Assembly: GCF_001949145.1 (NCBI RefSeq)
Contig: NW_019091521.1
Span: 204,412-266,410, forward strand
DNA from: Acanthaster planci
Taxonomy: Eukaryota > Echinodermata > Asteroidea > Valvatida > Acanthasteridae
DNA length: 61,999 nucleotides
Direction: 5' to 3'
Shown here: piece after piece, positions 47,921 to 60,296 of the stretch
Position numbering within the stretch: the first letter of the stretch is position 1
Layout of the letters: each line of letters starts with the position of its first letter
Position numbers and translations under genes: made by a program
Notes under the pieces: generated by a model
Told to the model about the DNA's origin: nothing
Databases searched by the model: none
Seen by the model: only the letters and a program-made list of their open reading frames with translations

Positions 47921-50270
47921 GGTTGTTGATTTTTTCCTTTAAATAAAAAATCGCACTTTTTTATTCTTTAAAAATGTGAGACAAGTTGGCTCAAATGTCC
48001 ATTCAAAAACAAGCAAATTAGCTGCATGTGTAATAGTTTTCTTTTATTTATTTGTTTTGTGACAAAATTAAACAAATTTTGACTTAAATTCAGAAATTTA
48101 AATCAAGTAATTTGATTAAATTCACAAACCACCATGTCTTAGCGTTGGTAAAATGCATGTACCTACCAGAGAAAACACTTCCTTCGGAGACAGGTAGGTA
48201 CACATAATATACCAAGGATAAAGTGCATAGGCTTACCAGGTTTTCAACCAAACTCTAAATTTTGACAAAAATGGAGTTTACAAAAATTTGTTAATAGGGC
48301 ACTTATACATGCATCAAATGGCAAATGAGAGAGAAACATGCCATTAACCAGGTACATGCATTTATTTTGCATGCTACATGTGTAGGTACAAAATGCTGGT
48401 ATTTACCTTGCTTTATGTGCAAAAGCAGTTTCATTTTGTTTGTGATCCGGCCCCACAGAGCAATGACATTAATAGGCTTGATTAAAATCACTTTATTAAG
48501 AACAAGAATTTAGTGGTTTTAGCTGTAACACTATAATGACTAACGTTTCAAATCTCAATAAAATACATGTATACTTGTAGAGATGTAAAAGGTTTGTTTA
48601 CACTGATACTTTACCATGTAGGAAGGACACAGAAGGAGTTTGAACTGTCCAGGCTATGACATTTGGCCAATTACCGCTTTTTGGCATGTCCGATACGTCC
48701 ACAGCCGGGGCGCAGTGAATGCTTACTACTCACCACCTGTTACACACCCATAAGCCCCTTTTTTACCCTGTGATCATCGCTGCAATTTTTCGCTGGTAGT
48801 CTACATCCTTAAAATGTTGAGCACTGCAGTATACGAAGTTGAATATTGTAAAGTGGCTGAGGGCGCTAGTCACTAGGCGCGGTGCGCAGTAACAAGGTCA
48901 TGTGTTGGGCGTACATCATCCTCGACGCTATGGGCTGTGTGAGCGTTCCTTCACAAGCTCCTGGTTGTGTTGAATAAAAAAATGGCGCTGATTAGCTATT
49001 TAGGATGAATATATGAACATAAAGCCAGTCGCGTGCGTATTTTAAACGCTGCGCGCTCGCGCGCCCACGTACATATTCTCTTGTACGTCACGTATTATGC
49101 GTCGCCCGTACAGACACTGACCAAAGTCCTAATTTAAGTATCCCAAATAGTAGTGTAGTAGACTCATTAAAGAGGCAAGATATTCGTGGAGAGGTTTGGG
49201 TGTTGCCATCGATTGCCAAGTGTCAAAATAACCTGTATGGACAACAAATGAAATAAATCTCTTTTACAAAATGCACATAACGATCTTTCCATTCTAAAAA
49301 TTGATTGTACATTATATTTCAATTCAAACGTGTGGGACAGTTTAAGTTAAACAAGCACATGCACACGAATGTGCATATCAATTATGTTACATGTACATGT
49401 TCTAACTATATCACCTCGTGTACAACCCTTAACGCTGACATTATGATTCACAATTTCTCTCCACAAAACAAGTAAAAAGACATGTAATCAATAACGTTTC
49501 ATACCAGCCAGTGCCCAAGGGCCTACCAGAAGTTTCCCCGGTCTCTGACAGAACTCTCTTCCTCTAGGCCGGGCCCGCACAAACCTTGCAACAGACGGCA
49601 ACAATGCAGCTCGGCTCGTGACAGCCTTAGGGCTCAGCAATGTGACTCCAAGAAATCCCGGGAAGCCCCTCACAATACTCCTTGTTCAGTATTACATTGC
49701 GCATAATTTTTGATCATTCCCCATAATGAACACTCACAAACTAAAGACATAAAATCAAAACACACCGTTTTAGCTGTTATACTTACTGTGATTACCGAAA
49801 ACCCTACAATATAATAAAGTACGTGGAAAGAGCCTATTATTTAATTCTGCATGAACTTTTTCTCTTGACGGATGACGGATTCGTTAAGTGGCGGAAGGAC
49901 CAGTAAAATGGAACAGTGCCCCCGAATGTAAACAACTTCCTTTGCCTTGGTGTGAAACAGATAATTTAGGTACATTGCGATATTTGAGATCTGGGCTTTG
50001 TTTTTGGTCTTTTCCCTACAGTAGGATATTTAAATTAGATCGGGCTAGGCATTGTGGGAGCAAACATAGTTTGGCAAGATCGTTGGGAACCATGGGTACC
50101 AGGTTGGGCGCATAGCTGTGTGTTAAGCAAGCGCGGCGCGTAGGCTCCGCCTTGGTTGTCGGGCGATTGGTTAAAGTCACTGCCTAGTCAGATATGTAGC
50201 GCGCGCAAGCGTAGTTGCAGCAGCGGTCAGCTCGCCCCTGACGGGCGCGAAGGCAAGATTTAGTCGTCCT
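47921..50270. other. 2.3 kb without recognised gene; CpG-rich patches
   Basis: No domain-bearing frame was found. CGCGC-rich patches occur at about 49050-49110 and 50120-50320, unusual against the AT-rich background, and could mark a promoter or an element end. There is no transcript evidence to choose between these. Confidence 0.35.
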
Positions 50271-50448
50271 GAGTCAATCCTTCTGTTTGACTGTGCCCAA
50301 GTCCCGAGTGGCGCGTGTGCCATCGCGTTGAGGGGCTCGGTGGGTTGAGTGGCTAATTGGTGGTGCGGTAAATATAGTTCCTGATAGGAGCTTCTGGTCG
50401 ACGTAAGGGCGGATTGCTCTCTCAGTTTTTCCATCAAATAATAATTCT

Positions 50449-53225
50449 TCACATCCTTTCTTTAAAACAGAAAGTGAGGGTCGTTTTTCGTTCATTTTTG
50501 TACACATGGAATCTACAGATTAACAATATTAAATTAACCACTTTACTATTACGTGTAACATTGGTGTTGCCAAATAAAAAGACGTTATTATCCATTGCTC
50601 TAGACGGATTGGTCTTCTCTTTAATCCAAAGAAATACCGAGGACCAGAAAGAGATAGTGTAGGGACACGAGCAAAAAAGATGGATAAGTGTCTCCTCTTC
50701 CACGTTACAGAATGTACAAAGATCGGTGTCTGCCTTACCAATCTTATACAAAAATAAATTAGCTCCCAGGATCGGGTGTATTTATCTAAATAGGAACCAA
50801 CGTAGTTTCGTGTCAACTGTACAAGAATATGGAATATTGAAAATTAAAGACCATTTTGAAATATCAAAATCTATATTCAGTTTAACATTCCACTTATCTA
50901 TGAATTTTCTTTGCATATGTTTAGAAGACACTAAAACATTATAGATCCCCTTTGATCCTTATTGGTCCTTTAAAAGCACTTCAAAGTTGAACGGCAAAAA
51001 TTGGAAGTAACTAACTGAAATTTCCGACATGATTTCTCTAAAGGACAACTTAATTGTTCTCAACACTCCACCATACTGTAAAAAGTTGGTGTTGACATCA
51101 AATACATTCTAGAACTCATCTAGAGAAGGAAAAGCGCAATTCTCATTTATTAAATCACCAATAAACTTAACACCTTTACTCGACCAATGTTTATAAAAAA
51201 ATACATCTGCCATTAATCTTAATTTTATCATTGAACCAAAGAGAACTCCTCAATACCTCCGCTTTCTTGTAGGCAAATGGGCCCGAGTAAAGTTAGACCA
51301 TGCTGTAAAACACATCGAACAAGGAGGCATTACGAACTCTCCAGGCACCAATCGATTTAATTGAACCACCTTCCAATAAGGACAATCGGGAGATATCAAA
51401 AATCCAGTTGCACAAAGTAGACCAACCTGAGGGCTGAGCTTTAAGGAGTCTACGTAACCAGGTAACTTTCAGAGCTTCTAAATAAGTCCGAACCTCAACC
51501 ATTCGCAACTCACCCCGACCATAATCTTGGATAATTTGGTTTCTGGCCACTTGGTCGTGTACTTTCCAAATAAAAAAGACAAAAAAAAAAAGAAAAAACA
51601 GACTATTTATTTCCTTAATCATATCAAAGGGAGGATCAGGAATGGTTAACACAAGGTAGATAAGTTTGACATAAGCAATGATTTAACTACAGCAATTTTG
51701 CCCAAAACTGTTAAATATCTCTTTGACCAATTAAACATTGGGCCACGTAAGGACGGGATAATCCTATTGTAATTCAGCGAATCATAGAGTTAAGACCAGT
51801 GGAGAAGTCAATACCAAGAATTCTAAAAGGTTGCTTAGCCGCGACCCAGTTGACGCTGGTCTCTTCACAACGCTTTTCCTCAATTTCTTTCATTGACCCA
51901 ATCCAAATGGCATTTGTCTTCTCAATGGTAACCTTTAAACCAGACATACCAGCAAATTGGTCAAGAATTCTGAAAGTAGCCTGCATTGACTTCGCTGAGC
52001 CATTCAAGAACAAAACCGTGTCGTCAGCATGATGGGATAATTCCCTCAACATAAATGCCTTGAAGATCTCTGTCAGTGCATACCATCATTGATAAAAATC
52101 TCTGCACACAAAAGGAACAGATACGGACTTAAGCCCTCCCCCTGTCTACAACCTCTCCCAATTTTAAACGACTGAGAAAGGAACCCGTTCACTAGAACTA
52201 AAGAGGAGGTTTGGTTATAAAGTACCTTAATCCACTTTTCAACAGAAGGGCCAAAATTGAATACGTCTAGAACTTAAAAAATGAAATTATGTGATGTGGA
52301 ATCGAATGCTTTTAAAAAATCAATAGACAGAAATAGACCAGGAATATTATTAGATTCAGTGACATTCAACAAGTCGTACATTAATTGAATATTTTCCCCA
52401 ATAAAACGATGTGCCATAAAACCCTTCTATCTTTCATGAACAATACACTTAAGACAACATTTAAGTCTCTCTGCAATGCAGGAAGAGGCAATTTTGTACG
52501 AGGTGTTTAGATGAGAAATGGGCCGCCAATTTTTCAAATATTGTCGAGGGCTTGTCCCCTTTCGGCAAAAGAGTGATTATACCGTATCTCTGAGTAACAG
52601 AGAGTTGACCAGAGACATTACCCCTGTTTAATGAGCGTAGTAAGTACCACGACAAGTCTGAAGCGAAATAATTATAAAATTACCCAGAGACTTGCCATTC
52701 TTTGCTTTTTTAATACATGAATAAGTTCGTCATGAGATAAAGGGCCTTCAATGCTATCTCGTACACAATCGGAAAGAATACTTTTACCAGTCGCTGCGAA
52801 AAGTGACTTGAGATCAACGTTACTGTCAATAATCTGAGTAGAGTAAAGTTTTTGATAAAAGCTCTTAGCCTCTTGCAGGATGTCTTTGGAACTAGTAATT
52901 CTACAGTTGGCATCATTAATAATGCAGTTAATAGATTTATTCACAAATTCTGCTTTTCTAAATTTTAAAAATACTTTGAAGATTTTTCACCATACTACAT
53001 CCATCGGGATTTGGATCTTTTTAAAACATCTTCCCTTTAAGTTTTGCGAAAGTCAACAAAGTCTGCTTGCTTAACATTTAAAAGATCAACTGAATCAAGA
53101 TCACCCTCAGAAACGTTATCAGACAAAATATTTATCTCCTTCTCAAGCAAAACCTCAGCTTTCCTAGTTTCTTTTTGAAAATGAAAAAAGCCGGTCTCAC
53201 TCTCCCTGACTCCGGGCTTCAAGAA
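50449..53225 (-). pseudogene. Tx1/L1-like LINE, 5'-truncated and decayed
   Basis: Minus-strand frames give, in order, AEVLLEKEINILSD, ILQEAKSFYQKLYSTQ, LSIDFLKAFDST, GRGCRQGEGLSPYLFLLCAE, HADDTVLFLNG (catalytic DD), GLKVTIEKTNAIWIGS, then a C-terminal CTFCNVEEETLIHLFCSC, the zinc-binding region that follows the reverse transcriptase in L1/Tx1-type elements. Several stops and frame changes interrupt it. The endonuclease half is missing because the copy stops near 53.2 kb, where the Polinton-like fragment begins within about 60 bp. Confidence 0.85.
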
Positions 53226-53279
53226 AAGTGAAATAAATTTTGAGTCCCTATAAATAAATGAGAACATGAATAGAGAAGC

Positions 53280-54300
53280 TCAAACAAAATCACAACGTCG
53301 CCCTGTGTTATTGGGCTTTAATAGAATTAAAAAATATTTTTTATCCAACTTTGTCAAACAACATAACATTCCATTACCTCCACCAGCTAAATGCAAACAA
53401 CACACGAAGCGTGAATTAATACGAGCGAGTAAAGCGCGCGAGTCAACAGTCGTTTAAAAATCTCGCACGACAATCATATCGTCAGCTTTTACAGGTGGTG
53501 CGGGACAATGACATACCCTTTACAGCTACGGGTGCAAAGGGTAACGTACTGCCAAAAGACCTCATTACCACCATTTAAGCCGACACTCAACCGAAAGCGA
53601 TTGAAGAGGTAGAAATCCGAAACATCAGACGCTTTCAAGGTAACTACAGAAACTGGGAAGTGAAGCCTGGTTTCTTTGCCGACGACCTGGTACACTTTTT
53701 CGATTTTTACAACAAGTACATCGAAAATAAAGCGTTGGCCGAGTTTCAAGAGATAGCCTCTTACAAATTACAAACTGTTATTAAAGTCCAGTGCAAATAA
53801 CAAAAACCCGGAGTTGAAAGCAAGGTCAGCGTTTTCACGTTTACAAGTAAAAACAACACGGTGATTTCTGAACGTGAGGTCAAAAACGGGTGGAAGGACC
53901 AAATAGCAAAACATTTTGAAGACGTCGAAGCACACGAATAACGAGGCTCTGGATGAGTATTTGACAAAGTCGTCGTGTTTTACATCAACGTGGCGCGTTA
54001 TAATCCAGTAGGAGTGACATCCATTCCACTTCCCAAAGAACTGACAGACAAAAAAGCTATCATCAACGTCCAAAACAAGCAAGACCAACAATGCATTCGC
54101 TGAGCGTTAAGAGCTGCATTAGGCTTATATTCAGACACCGTCAAGCATTAGCTAGCCACAAACCCTAATTAAAAAAATAAACAACGAATGCACCTCAACG
54201 TTCACGACAGCAGACGGTTTAAATTTCAAAAACGTGGACTTTCCCACACCTATATCACAGATTCCACGAATCGAATCGCAAAACAACTTTTTCGGCCCAC
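53280..54300 (+). pseudogene. Polinton/Maverick-like DNA-polymerase-ORF N-terminal region, decayed copy B
   Basis: Carries the same ordered motifs as copy A at 17.9 kb: HNIPLPPP, DNDIPFTATGA, RNWEVKPGFFADDLV, a lysine/serine beta stretch, NPVGVTSIPLPKEL and NVDFPTPISQ. Both copies begin and end at nearly the same place in the protein. Stops and frame changes differ from those of copy A, so they decayed independently. The polymerase catalytic part is again absent. Confidence 0.5.
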
Positions 54301-55139
54301 TAAAGGCCTGTTAACACTAGTGCCCGGTAACGGAATTCTACGTGGTTTCTATCAAACCGAGTGGACAAGCTGCATGGTCGCTGCTTTGAAAAAAGACAAG
54401 AGCAACTGAGAGGATAACGACCGAGGGTATTATGCGGCTTAACCAATTGTTTCCGCCTCTGCATTATTTTGCAACCCAACGTGGACATCCCAATCTTTTA
54501 ACATTTTCTATTGGTAGATTGTTGTGGATTTTGAAGGTGGGACATCTGTTTTCAAAAAACTTAATTTACTAGCCAACCAACGGAATTTGTTTTTAATTTG
54601 ATAGCATTCGCGGTTCCCCGGAAGGTAGCAAAATGGAAACTTCAAACGATCATTGCTCCCCTACGTTTAAAATTGAACGGTCTCCATCCATTACACCCAA
54701 CTAAGAATTTGTGGAAGATTCCTTTATAAACTTTTCCGCTCCTGTGTAAACGTAAAATGTTGTACGATATCACCGCTTTCTGTTATCGTGGGCGTGTGCT
54801 CTGTAAACGGGGCCCCTAGACTGAAATGAAGCCATTATCAGGAGCATATTGTCAAGGTTTGAGTGGAGGTTCTTGGCTAAGTAGTTCACAATGCTTCCAA
54901 ATCCGCTCTTTGCACGCTGCCATCATAGGCTAAGAGAGCCTCGAACGGGCAGCTTTACACTCACAATAGCCGGCTCTGTACACCGGGAACCAGTTTGCGT
55001 ATCTGCTGGGTAACATTAATTAAGAACGTTTTAAGGACGTTTAACAGTTACATGTACATGAACTGATTTTTGCAACAACAATGGTCACATCTCTTTTGTG
55101 ACTTGACAATTGTTCTTTTATCAAAATCAGACAGATAAA
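54301..55139. other. Spacer between Polinton-like copy B and the death-domain gene
   Basis: No gene recognised. On the minus strand this is the 3' flank of the death-domain gene; no canonical AATAAA was noted close to the stop codon at 55140. Confidence 0.35.
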
Positions 55140-55429
55140 TTAATCATTGATATTAAAGTCTTTCAGCAATTCTTGGCTTAGGTCACTACGACCGACGCTT
55201 TTATTCCCAAGACAATCCGCTAGCTTTTTAACTTTGGATCTTACGTCCCCTTTTTCGTTATTGAGCCAGTCCACTAGCATGTGGTAGATCTGAAGCTGAA
55301 CGTTTGCTCTGTAATCATCACTGTAGGTGTCCAGTTCAGCACCCTTGAATCGCAGTTGCAGGCCCAGTGGGTATCGGTTCTTCGGTTTAATTTTCCTGGA
55401 CAACGCATCCATGTAGAGTTCGTCCAACG
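55140..55429 (-). CDS. Death-domain exon B (terminal)
   Basis: After acceptor ttctccactacag the frame gives about 96 residues ending DFNIND and a stop, almost entirely death domain. A C-terminal death domain with nothing after it is usual for receptors and adaptors of this class. Confidence 0.8.
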
Positions 55430-58400
55430 CTGTAGTGGAGAAAAGGGCGATGCAAACACTTAAAAATTGTGCTGTATACTGTGATAAAGGCGATCCAAAT
55501 TTTTATCATAAATCGTCCTTCATTTAAATAGAAAAAAATGGCACTAAATGGCATTTACACAATCATGCCATTTTGAAATTAAACATAACATACTATTTGA
55601 AAGTCCTTTCCGAAGACGCGTTAGATGGGTGCTATCAGGATTTTCCGGCGGGAACACTTTTTCCAGGGAGGAAAATTTCTGGGAGAGGCATAGCACTCAC
55701 CAGTAATGAAATGATAAAGCATTAAGAGTGGGAGGAGGCAATTTTTTTATTTATCTCTCGTTTTTCTTTTCTTTTGCTTCCCCGCCCCTTCATCATATTT
55801 CTCAGTATTGTCTGGGGATGACACTCCGAAAAATCCCATGGGATCCAGGGCCGCACTTCACCCACGTCACCTGAATCACCGGTATATTTAGTCTGGTTTA
55901 CTGCGCAAAGATTCCCTGACAACTCTTGATAATGAAATCTCAGGCCAGGCATCGCCCACGGTTATAAATAAATATGACGCAAGGGTCAGGGGTCACAAGT
56001 TGAGAGCCCGGGTTTCATAATACAGTGGGCACCCTGTATGTGTGGGCATTTCGCCTGATATTGATTTCAGCTAAGGAGACCTTCGATTTCAGTGTAAAGT
56101 CAAATATTGTAGGATTGACAGCCGCCTTTAGGATACGGGAGTTTACGTTCAACAGCTAACCTACCTACCCGGCCGGGAATAACCGAACATCAACGGTACC
56201 ATCCTAACACTTAGTGAGGCAATGTTTTTCAGATGACGCCATTTCTGTATTGTATACATTTACATCTGGGAACCAAAAAGGGGATCTTATGTCCTGTGTA
56301 CATCTATAAGCCGAAAACGCTTTTAAACAGTCAATAGAGAGGGGACCAGTCTATTTCCCTGTTGGTAGCAGTACATACCTGCAAGCACATGTGTGTATTA
56401 TTTCTAGGAAAAAAGCGAGGGCTAAAAAAAAAAAGCTGCGTCGCCGCAACACTTTTGGAACCGGCCCCCGACCAGAAACCGGAGACATTTTTTGGCCTTA
56501 CGAAAGCTCAGTATATTAACTAATAAACCTGCGGTACGTTTTGCACAACTTCCAACGGTTCCATTGCCACATCTATGGGCCTGGTTAAAGTTGTAACTGC
56601 ATCGCACCACTTTACCGAAGCTCCCATAATGGTACAGTTTTCGAAATTGTCTGGTTTCTGGAACAGACATTTCGCAATTCCACCGACGCGCATAAGTTGT
56701 ACATCCAGAAGCCATCACAGGCCCAAAATTTGACGTGACAAAACTTTGGCATGACGTACTGCATGCAGCTCGTGCAGATCCGTTAGTTTTAAGAACTCGG
56801 CGTTATCAAAAGTTATGCAAAGTGGCAGTAACTACCACCTCCGAGGCCTCATGGTATAGTATACTCTATACATATACTACGAAGCAGAATGACATGACAG
56901 ACTTGACTAAAATGCGTGCGCAGAATGACAGCTTTACGTTGGAAAAAAAGGGTTTTCTTTTAAATATATCCGGAGTCAACGATTATTTTCCAATCTTAAA
57001 AATGTTTGCACTTAAAAAATATCGTTCCAATCTTGACAAAATGTTGGATTTGAAAATCTTATTGAAATTTTGAAAACATGTTCACTCTTTACAAATTTAT
57101 TCCAATCCAGAAACTATGTTTTCACTGTGCAAATTCATCAGCTCTTTAAAAATTCATTCGAATCTAAAAAAAACATGTCTTTTTAGAATCGTTCGGTTTT
57201 TAAAAAATGCATTCCAGAAGTGAAAGATACGGTCTTTTTAAAATTACATTCCTTTTAAAAAATACATTCGACTTTTAAAATACGATCGATTTGGAAAAAC
57301 GGCATTCCGTTTTGCAAAAACATGTTCCAATTTTTTTGTCCCGAATTCTGCTTCGCACATACCGACTACATTATTCTGTGCTCTACTCGCGCTCGTGTGA
57401 TAACTAGTAATGGGAATCACAAACGGAATAAATATAGATGCCCTATGCATCACATGCTGAGGGAAAGTTTTAAGGTTATGCTACATGACGGTCAGTGGTT
57501 CTGATATTAATTAAAACCCTGGGAAGAGGGAGCGGCCTCTTTTGGCGAGTCCATTGGAGCTAATTAACGTTTAATTTAACAGAAAGTTGATGTCACTCGT
57601 CAATGAAAAATAAACCATTCAAAATCGGAATCGGCGGCAGTGGTTGCATAGATGGTCGGTACGCGGTAACTCAACAGTCAATTTTGAGTTTGCGAAGGGA
57701 GTTCACAAGCTTTTTAAACTCACCAGGCTCACCAGAGGTATCCGGGGAGCTTCCTTCGGCGTCTTTTTTGTCAGGCTTGGAGTCGCTTATACCTGTGAGG
57801 CAAGACATATAGATGGTCGGTGTGCAGTACCAGTAAATGTGCATAATTGACTTAACAGCTCACTTTTGAGGTAGCGAAGGGAACTCACAAGCTTTTAAAA
57901 CTCATTTGGGGTCTCTTGGGTGTTTGTGCTGGTGACCTGCTTGTCTGGCTTAGAATCACTTATACCTGAGAAACAAGGCATTAGGGTACATTTTAATATG
58001 GTATGAGTTATTTTCCATTCTGTTGGATGAGCTTCGGCACGGCTTTCCATTCGGTAAAAATAAAACAAACAAAACGCCTTTGTGGTTTAGACAACCGTGA
58101 AATAGCCAATTTAGCCTTTGATCATGACTTATCCAAAATACCCAGCGTGCTATGGTTAGTGAACCAGTAATGTCGTTGTCCAACATTATACTCTTGCATT
58201 ATGCCATTTTGCTCGCTACATGTCAAAGTAAAACGCTTTAAATTATCAGTTTTTTCGGTCGTTGCATGATTGCATTAAAGAAAAATGCATGGAAACATTT
58301 CCCTTTGCACGTTTTGAAGCACAAAGAATTTAAATTGGAGGCGGCCCTTTTTGTTACCAGTATCATGGGTAGAAATGTGGCAAACTATAAGGTTAGCAAT

Positions 58401-60296
58401 ACGCCAACACATTACAGCGGTCATCCAACAAAATGTGATCATTAACAATCAATTCATTAAGGCGATCGTGTGACGTCGGATAAAATAGGCCCCTATCTGG
58501 CCTGCAAATTCTCATAAGTTGAACAAAACTCGTTCGAAGTACGCGGCAAACATTTGTAACGGGATTTGGATATAATGGCTGGCATGGTACGGCTGAATGG
58601 AGTAAGATTGTGGGAAACCATAATGGTGGTCAGGCGATTCACTAATTCCGTACTTGTCTCATACAGGCACGAAGGATGATACATGTACCCAAAAGCTATG
58701 GCCGGATACCAGTAGTTTTCCGCCGGCTCCTATCCTTGATGTGGCATACTTGCCATGTTAATTTCTGTTGCGTGCTATTAAGTATGCATACGCTTTCGCG
58801 TATTTTCAGAGAAATGAAAATGTGTACGTCAAAAGTTTCGACCAAGGAGCAAAGATGCTTACAGTAGCCTAATGCGATCGGTTATAGTGGCCGTACTAAA
58901 CTTATTACACTTTACAACGAGGCCCTTCAGGAGGAAAATTAATTTCATTTTTGTATAAAATGAAAGCCACTTCCCGGAGGAACGCATTGTCCTAAGCAAT
59001 TCACTTGTGCTTGGCTGCGGTGCGATTTCTTAACGTATCGTAGGAAACAGAAAAAGCCAATTTGATCTTTTACTGAAGCAACATGTTTTTAGCTGTTAAA
59101 TGTTAAGCCTCTGTTATGGAATTTTCAATTTTTGGAAGATTCAAACCGCCAGTGTTTACTCAACAAAAGGGTGCACTGATAGAGGCTAGTAGTTTGACTG
59201 TCGACTAGAAAAGGCGCGGAGCATGATGAGCAATCATTGTGAGAGTTGGATCATTTCCATTTTGCCGACTTGCGTGTTGTCAGAGTTGTCCCGTGTAAAC
59301 GTGCACGCCGGCATGAGGGGCGTACAACGATGCCCCTCTTGCTTGACTACTAAACATTATTGGTTCCAGTTTTCTCCTCGTGACTAAGAAAACGATACCC
59401 GAAGTGTCAACGAAACGGCCGACTATGGATGAAATGCATAGAACTGAAGAACCACCTTAGCTCCCAATTAGAGGTGCACAGTGTCATAACTACCTACGAA
59501 TATATTCAATTTCTGGGAATCGGGTTGGCATACTTTGCATCTCTCCTCGCCTTTCACTTCCAAAGTCCAGGTTGGATTCCCAGTTCAGTCTACATGTAGA
59601 TAGGTTTCTCACTCCTTATCTGATTCCGTGGGGTTTACCCAGGATATTCCTCTGGGGTTTCCCCTCCACGGACCACTTTATAAAAACTATAACTGCTACT
59701 CGATTTCCTCTGTCCTGTATAGGTTCTTTCTGGCTTGTGAGCTAATGAACCTCTGGCGCTCCTGAGGAGTCCTCGCTTTCATCACCAGAAACGCTTTATG
59801 ATAATACGAAAATGCTCGGAGTTTTGGACGCGACGCCGGTTAATTTCGGAGGTGTTTTTTTTGTCAAATGACGTAAAAAAGCTGTCTCTTCTGATACTGT
59901 CTACATCTTGCGTAATGTCAGTCATCATTAGGCTTCATGTACACTGACGCGATTTTCCCGAGGAGGACCATAGGGGGTGATGGGTCACTCCAGAACAGTA
60001 ACTGATATACATACCGTATTCAAGGAATAATTTATCCCTCAGTTCAGCAAGTCCGACACGGTCATTGGCCAGAGCCTCGCCCAGCTGCCTGACTTTAGAC
60101 AGGCCGTCCCCCGCCGTTCGTTTACGCCACGCAATCAGCATCTGGTAAATCTGTCGGTGGGAGTCACCCTGATAATCCTTCTCAAAACGTTTCAAGTCGG
60201 AATCTTGGAATCCCAGCTCAGTGCCCAGCAGAAGCCCGTCACTGGGTTGAATTGTCTTGGTAAACCCCAGCAGGAAGATGTCGTTCAAGACCTCAC
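55140..60296 (-). CDS. Tandem death-domain protein (partial, 3' end of gene)
   Basis: Exons on the minus strand: 60296-60015 (acceptor ttttgcag, donor gtatgt), 57792-57724 (acceptor cctcacag, donor gtgagt) and 55429-55140 (acceptor ccactacag, stop TAA). All three enter in phase 1 and the first two leave in phase 1, so they join in frame. The first encodes a death-domain fold (LGTELGFQDSDLKRFEKDY, then HRQIYQMLIAW and LSKVRQLGEAL), the second a 23-residue linker GISDSKPDKKDAEGSSP, the third another death domain (LQLRFKGAELDTYSDDY, LQIYHMLVDW, KVKKLADCL). Death domains mediate homotypic assembly in apoptosis and NF-kB signalling. Upstream exons are not identified, so it may be a receptor tail or an adaptor. 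Confidence 0.75.
56990..57335. repeat. Degenerate tandem repeat, TTTTAAAA-CATTC motif
   Basis: About ten imperfect units of roughly 25-35 bp, each with CATTC[CG] and an A/T block such as TTTTTAAAA, run through the intron of the death-domain gene just before the linker exons. Confidence 0.5.
57507..57568 (-). repeat. Repeat shared with 33004-33062 in inverse orientation
   Basis: On the minus strand it reads GTTAATTAGCTCCAATGG, ACTCGCCA..AGAGGCC, then CCCAGGGTT, as at 33004-33062 on the plus strand, about 85% alike. Confidence 0.65.
57724..57792 (-). CDS. Linker exon 1 (phase 1-1)
   Basis: Sixty-nine bases encoding an acidic, serine/proline-rich linker with no predicted fold. Its acceptor and its donor (G then gtgagttt) are both strong. 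Skipping it would keep the frame because entry and exit phases are equal. Confidence 0.6.
57895..57965 (-). CDS. Linker exon 2: duplicate with lost donor and in-frame stop
   Basis: Starts GISDSKPDK exactly like linker exon 1, after acceptor tttctcag in the same phase. The donor equivalent of exon 1 has changed from GGTGAGTTT to AATGAGTTT, and the frame reaches TAA at 57895-57897. If used, it would truncate the protein after death domain A. It may be a poison/terminal exon or simply a decayed copy. Confidence 0.5.
60015..60296 (-). CDS. Death-domain exon A
   Basis: A 282-base, phase 1-1 exon encoding about 94 residues. It aligns along its whole length with the terminal exon at 55140-55429 (VLNDIFL...KTIQP versus ALDELYM...RKIKP; FEKDY versus YSDDY; QIYQMLIAW versus QIYHMLVDW), so the two arose by exon duplication. 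Helix-5/6 residues (GLAELRDKL here, GRSDLSQEL there) are also conserved. Confidence 0.8.

Larger units (their letters stand above)
57648..57975. repeat. Tandem duplication of about 165 bp creating two linker exons
   Basis: TAGATGGTCGGT occurs at 57649 and 57811, and the segments after each align through the exon, intron edge and acceptor (GAAGGGA.TTCACAAGCTTTT, then CTTATACCTG). This explains the paired linker exons. Confidence 0.75.

Noticed and set aside
56422-56718. 98-codon cysteine-containing minus-strand frame in the death-domain intron
   Set aside because: No recognised family, no flanking splice sites in matching phase, and it ends in an A-run translation (AAFFF).
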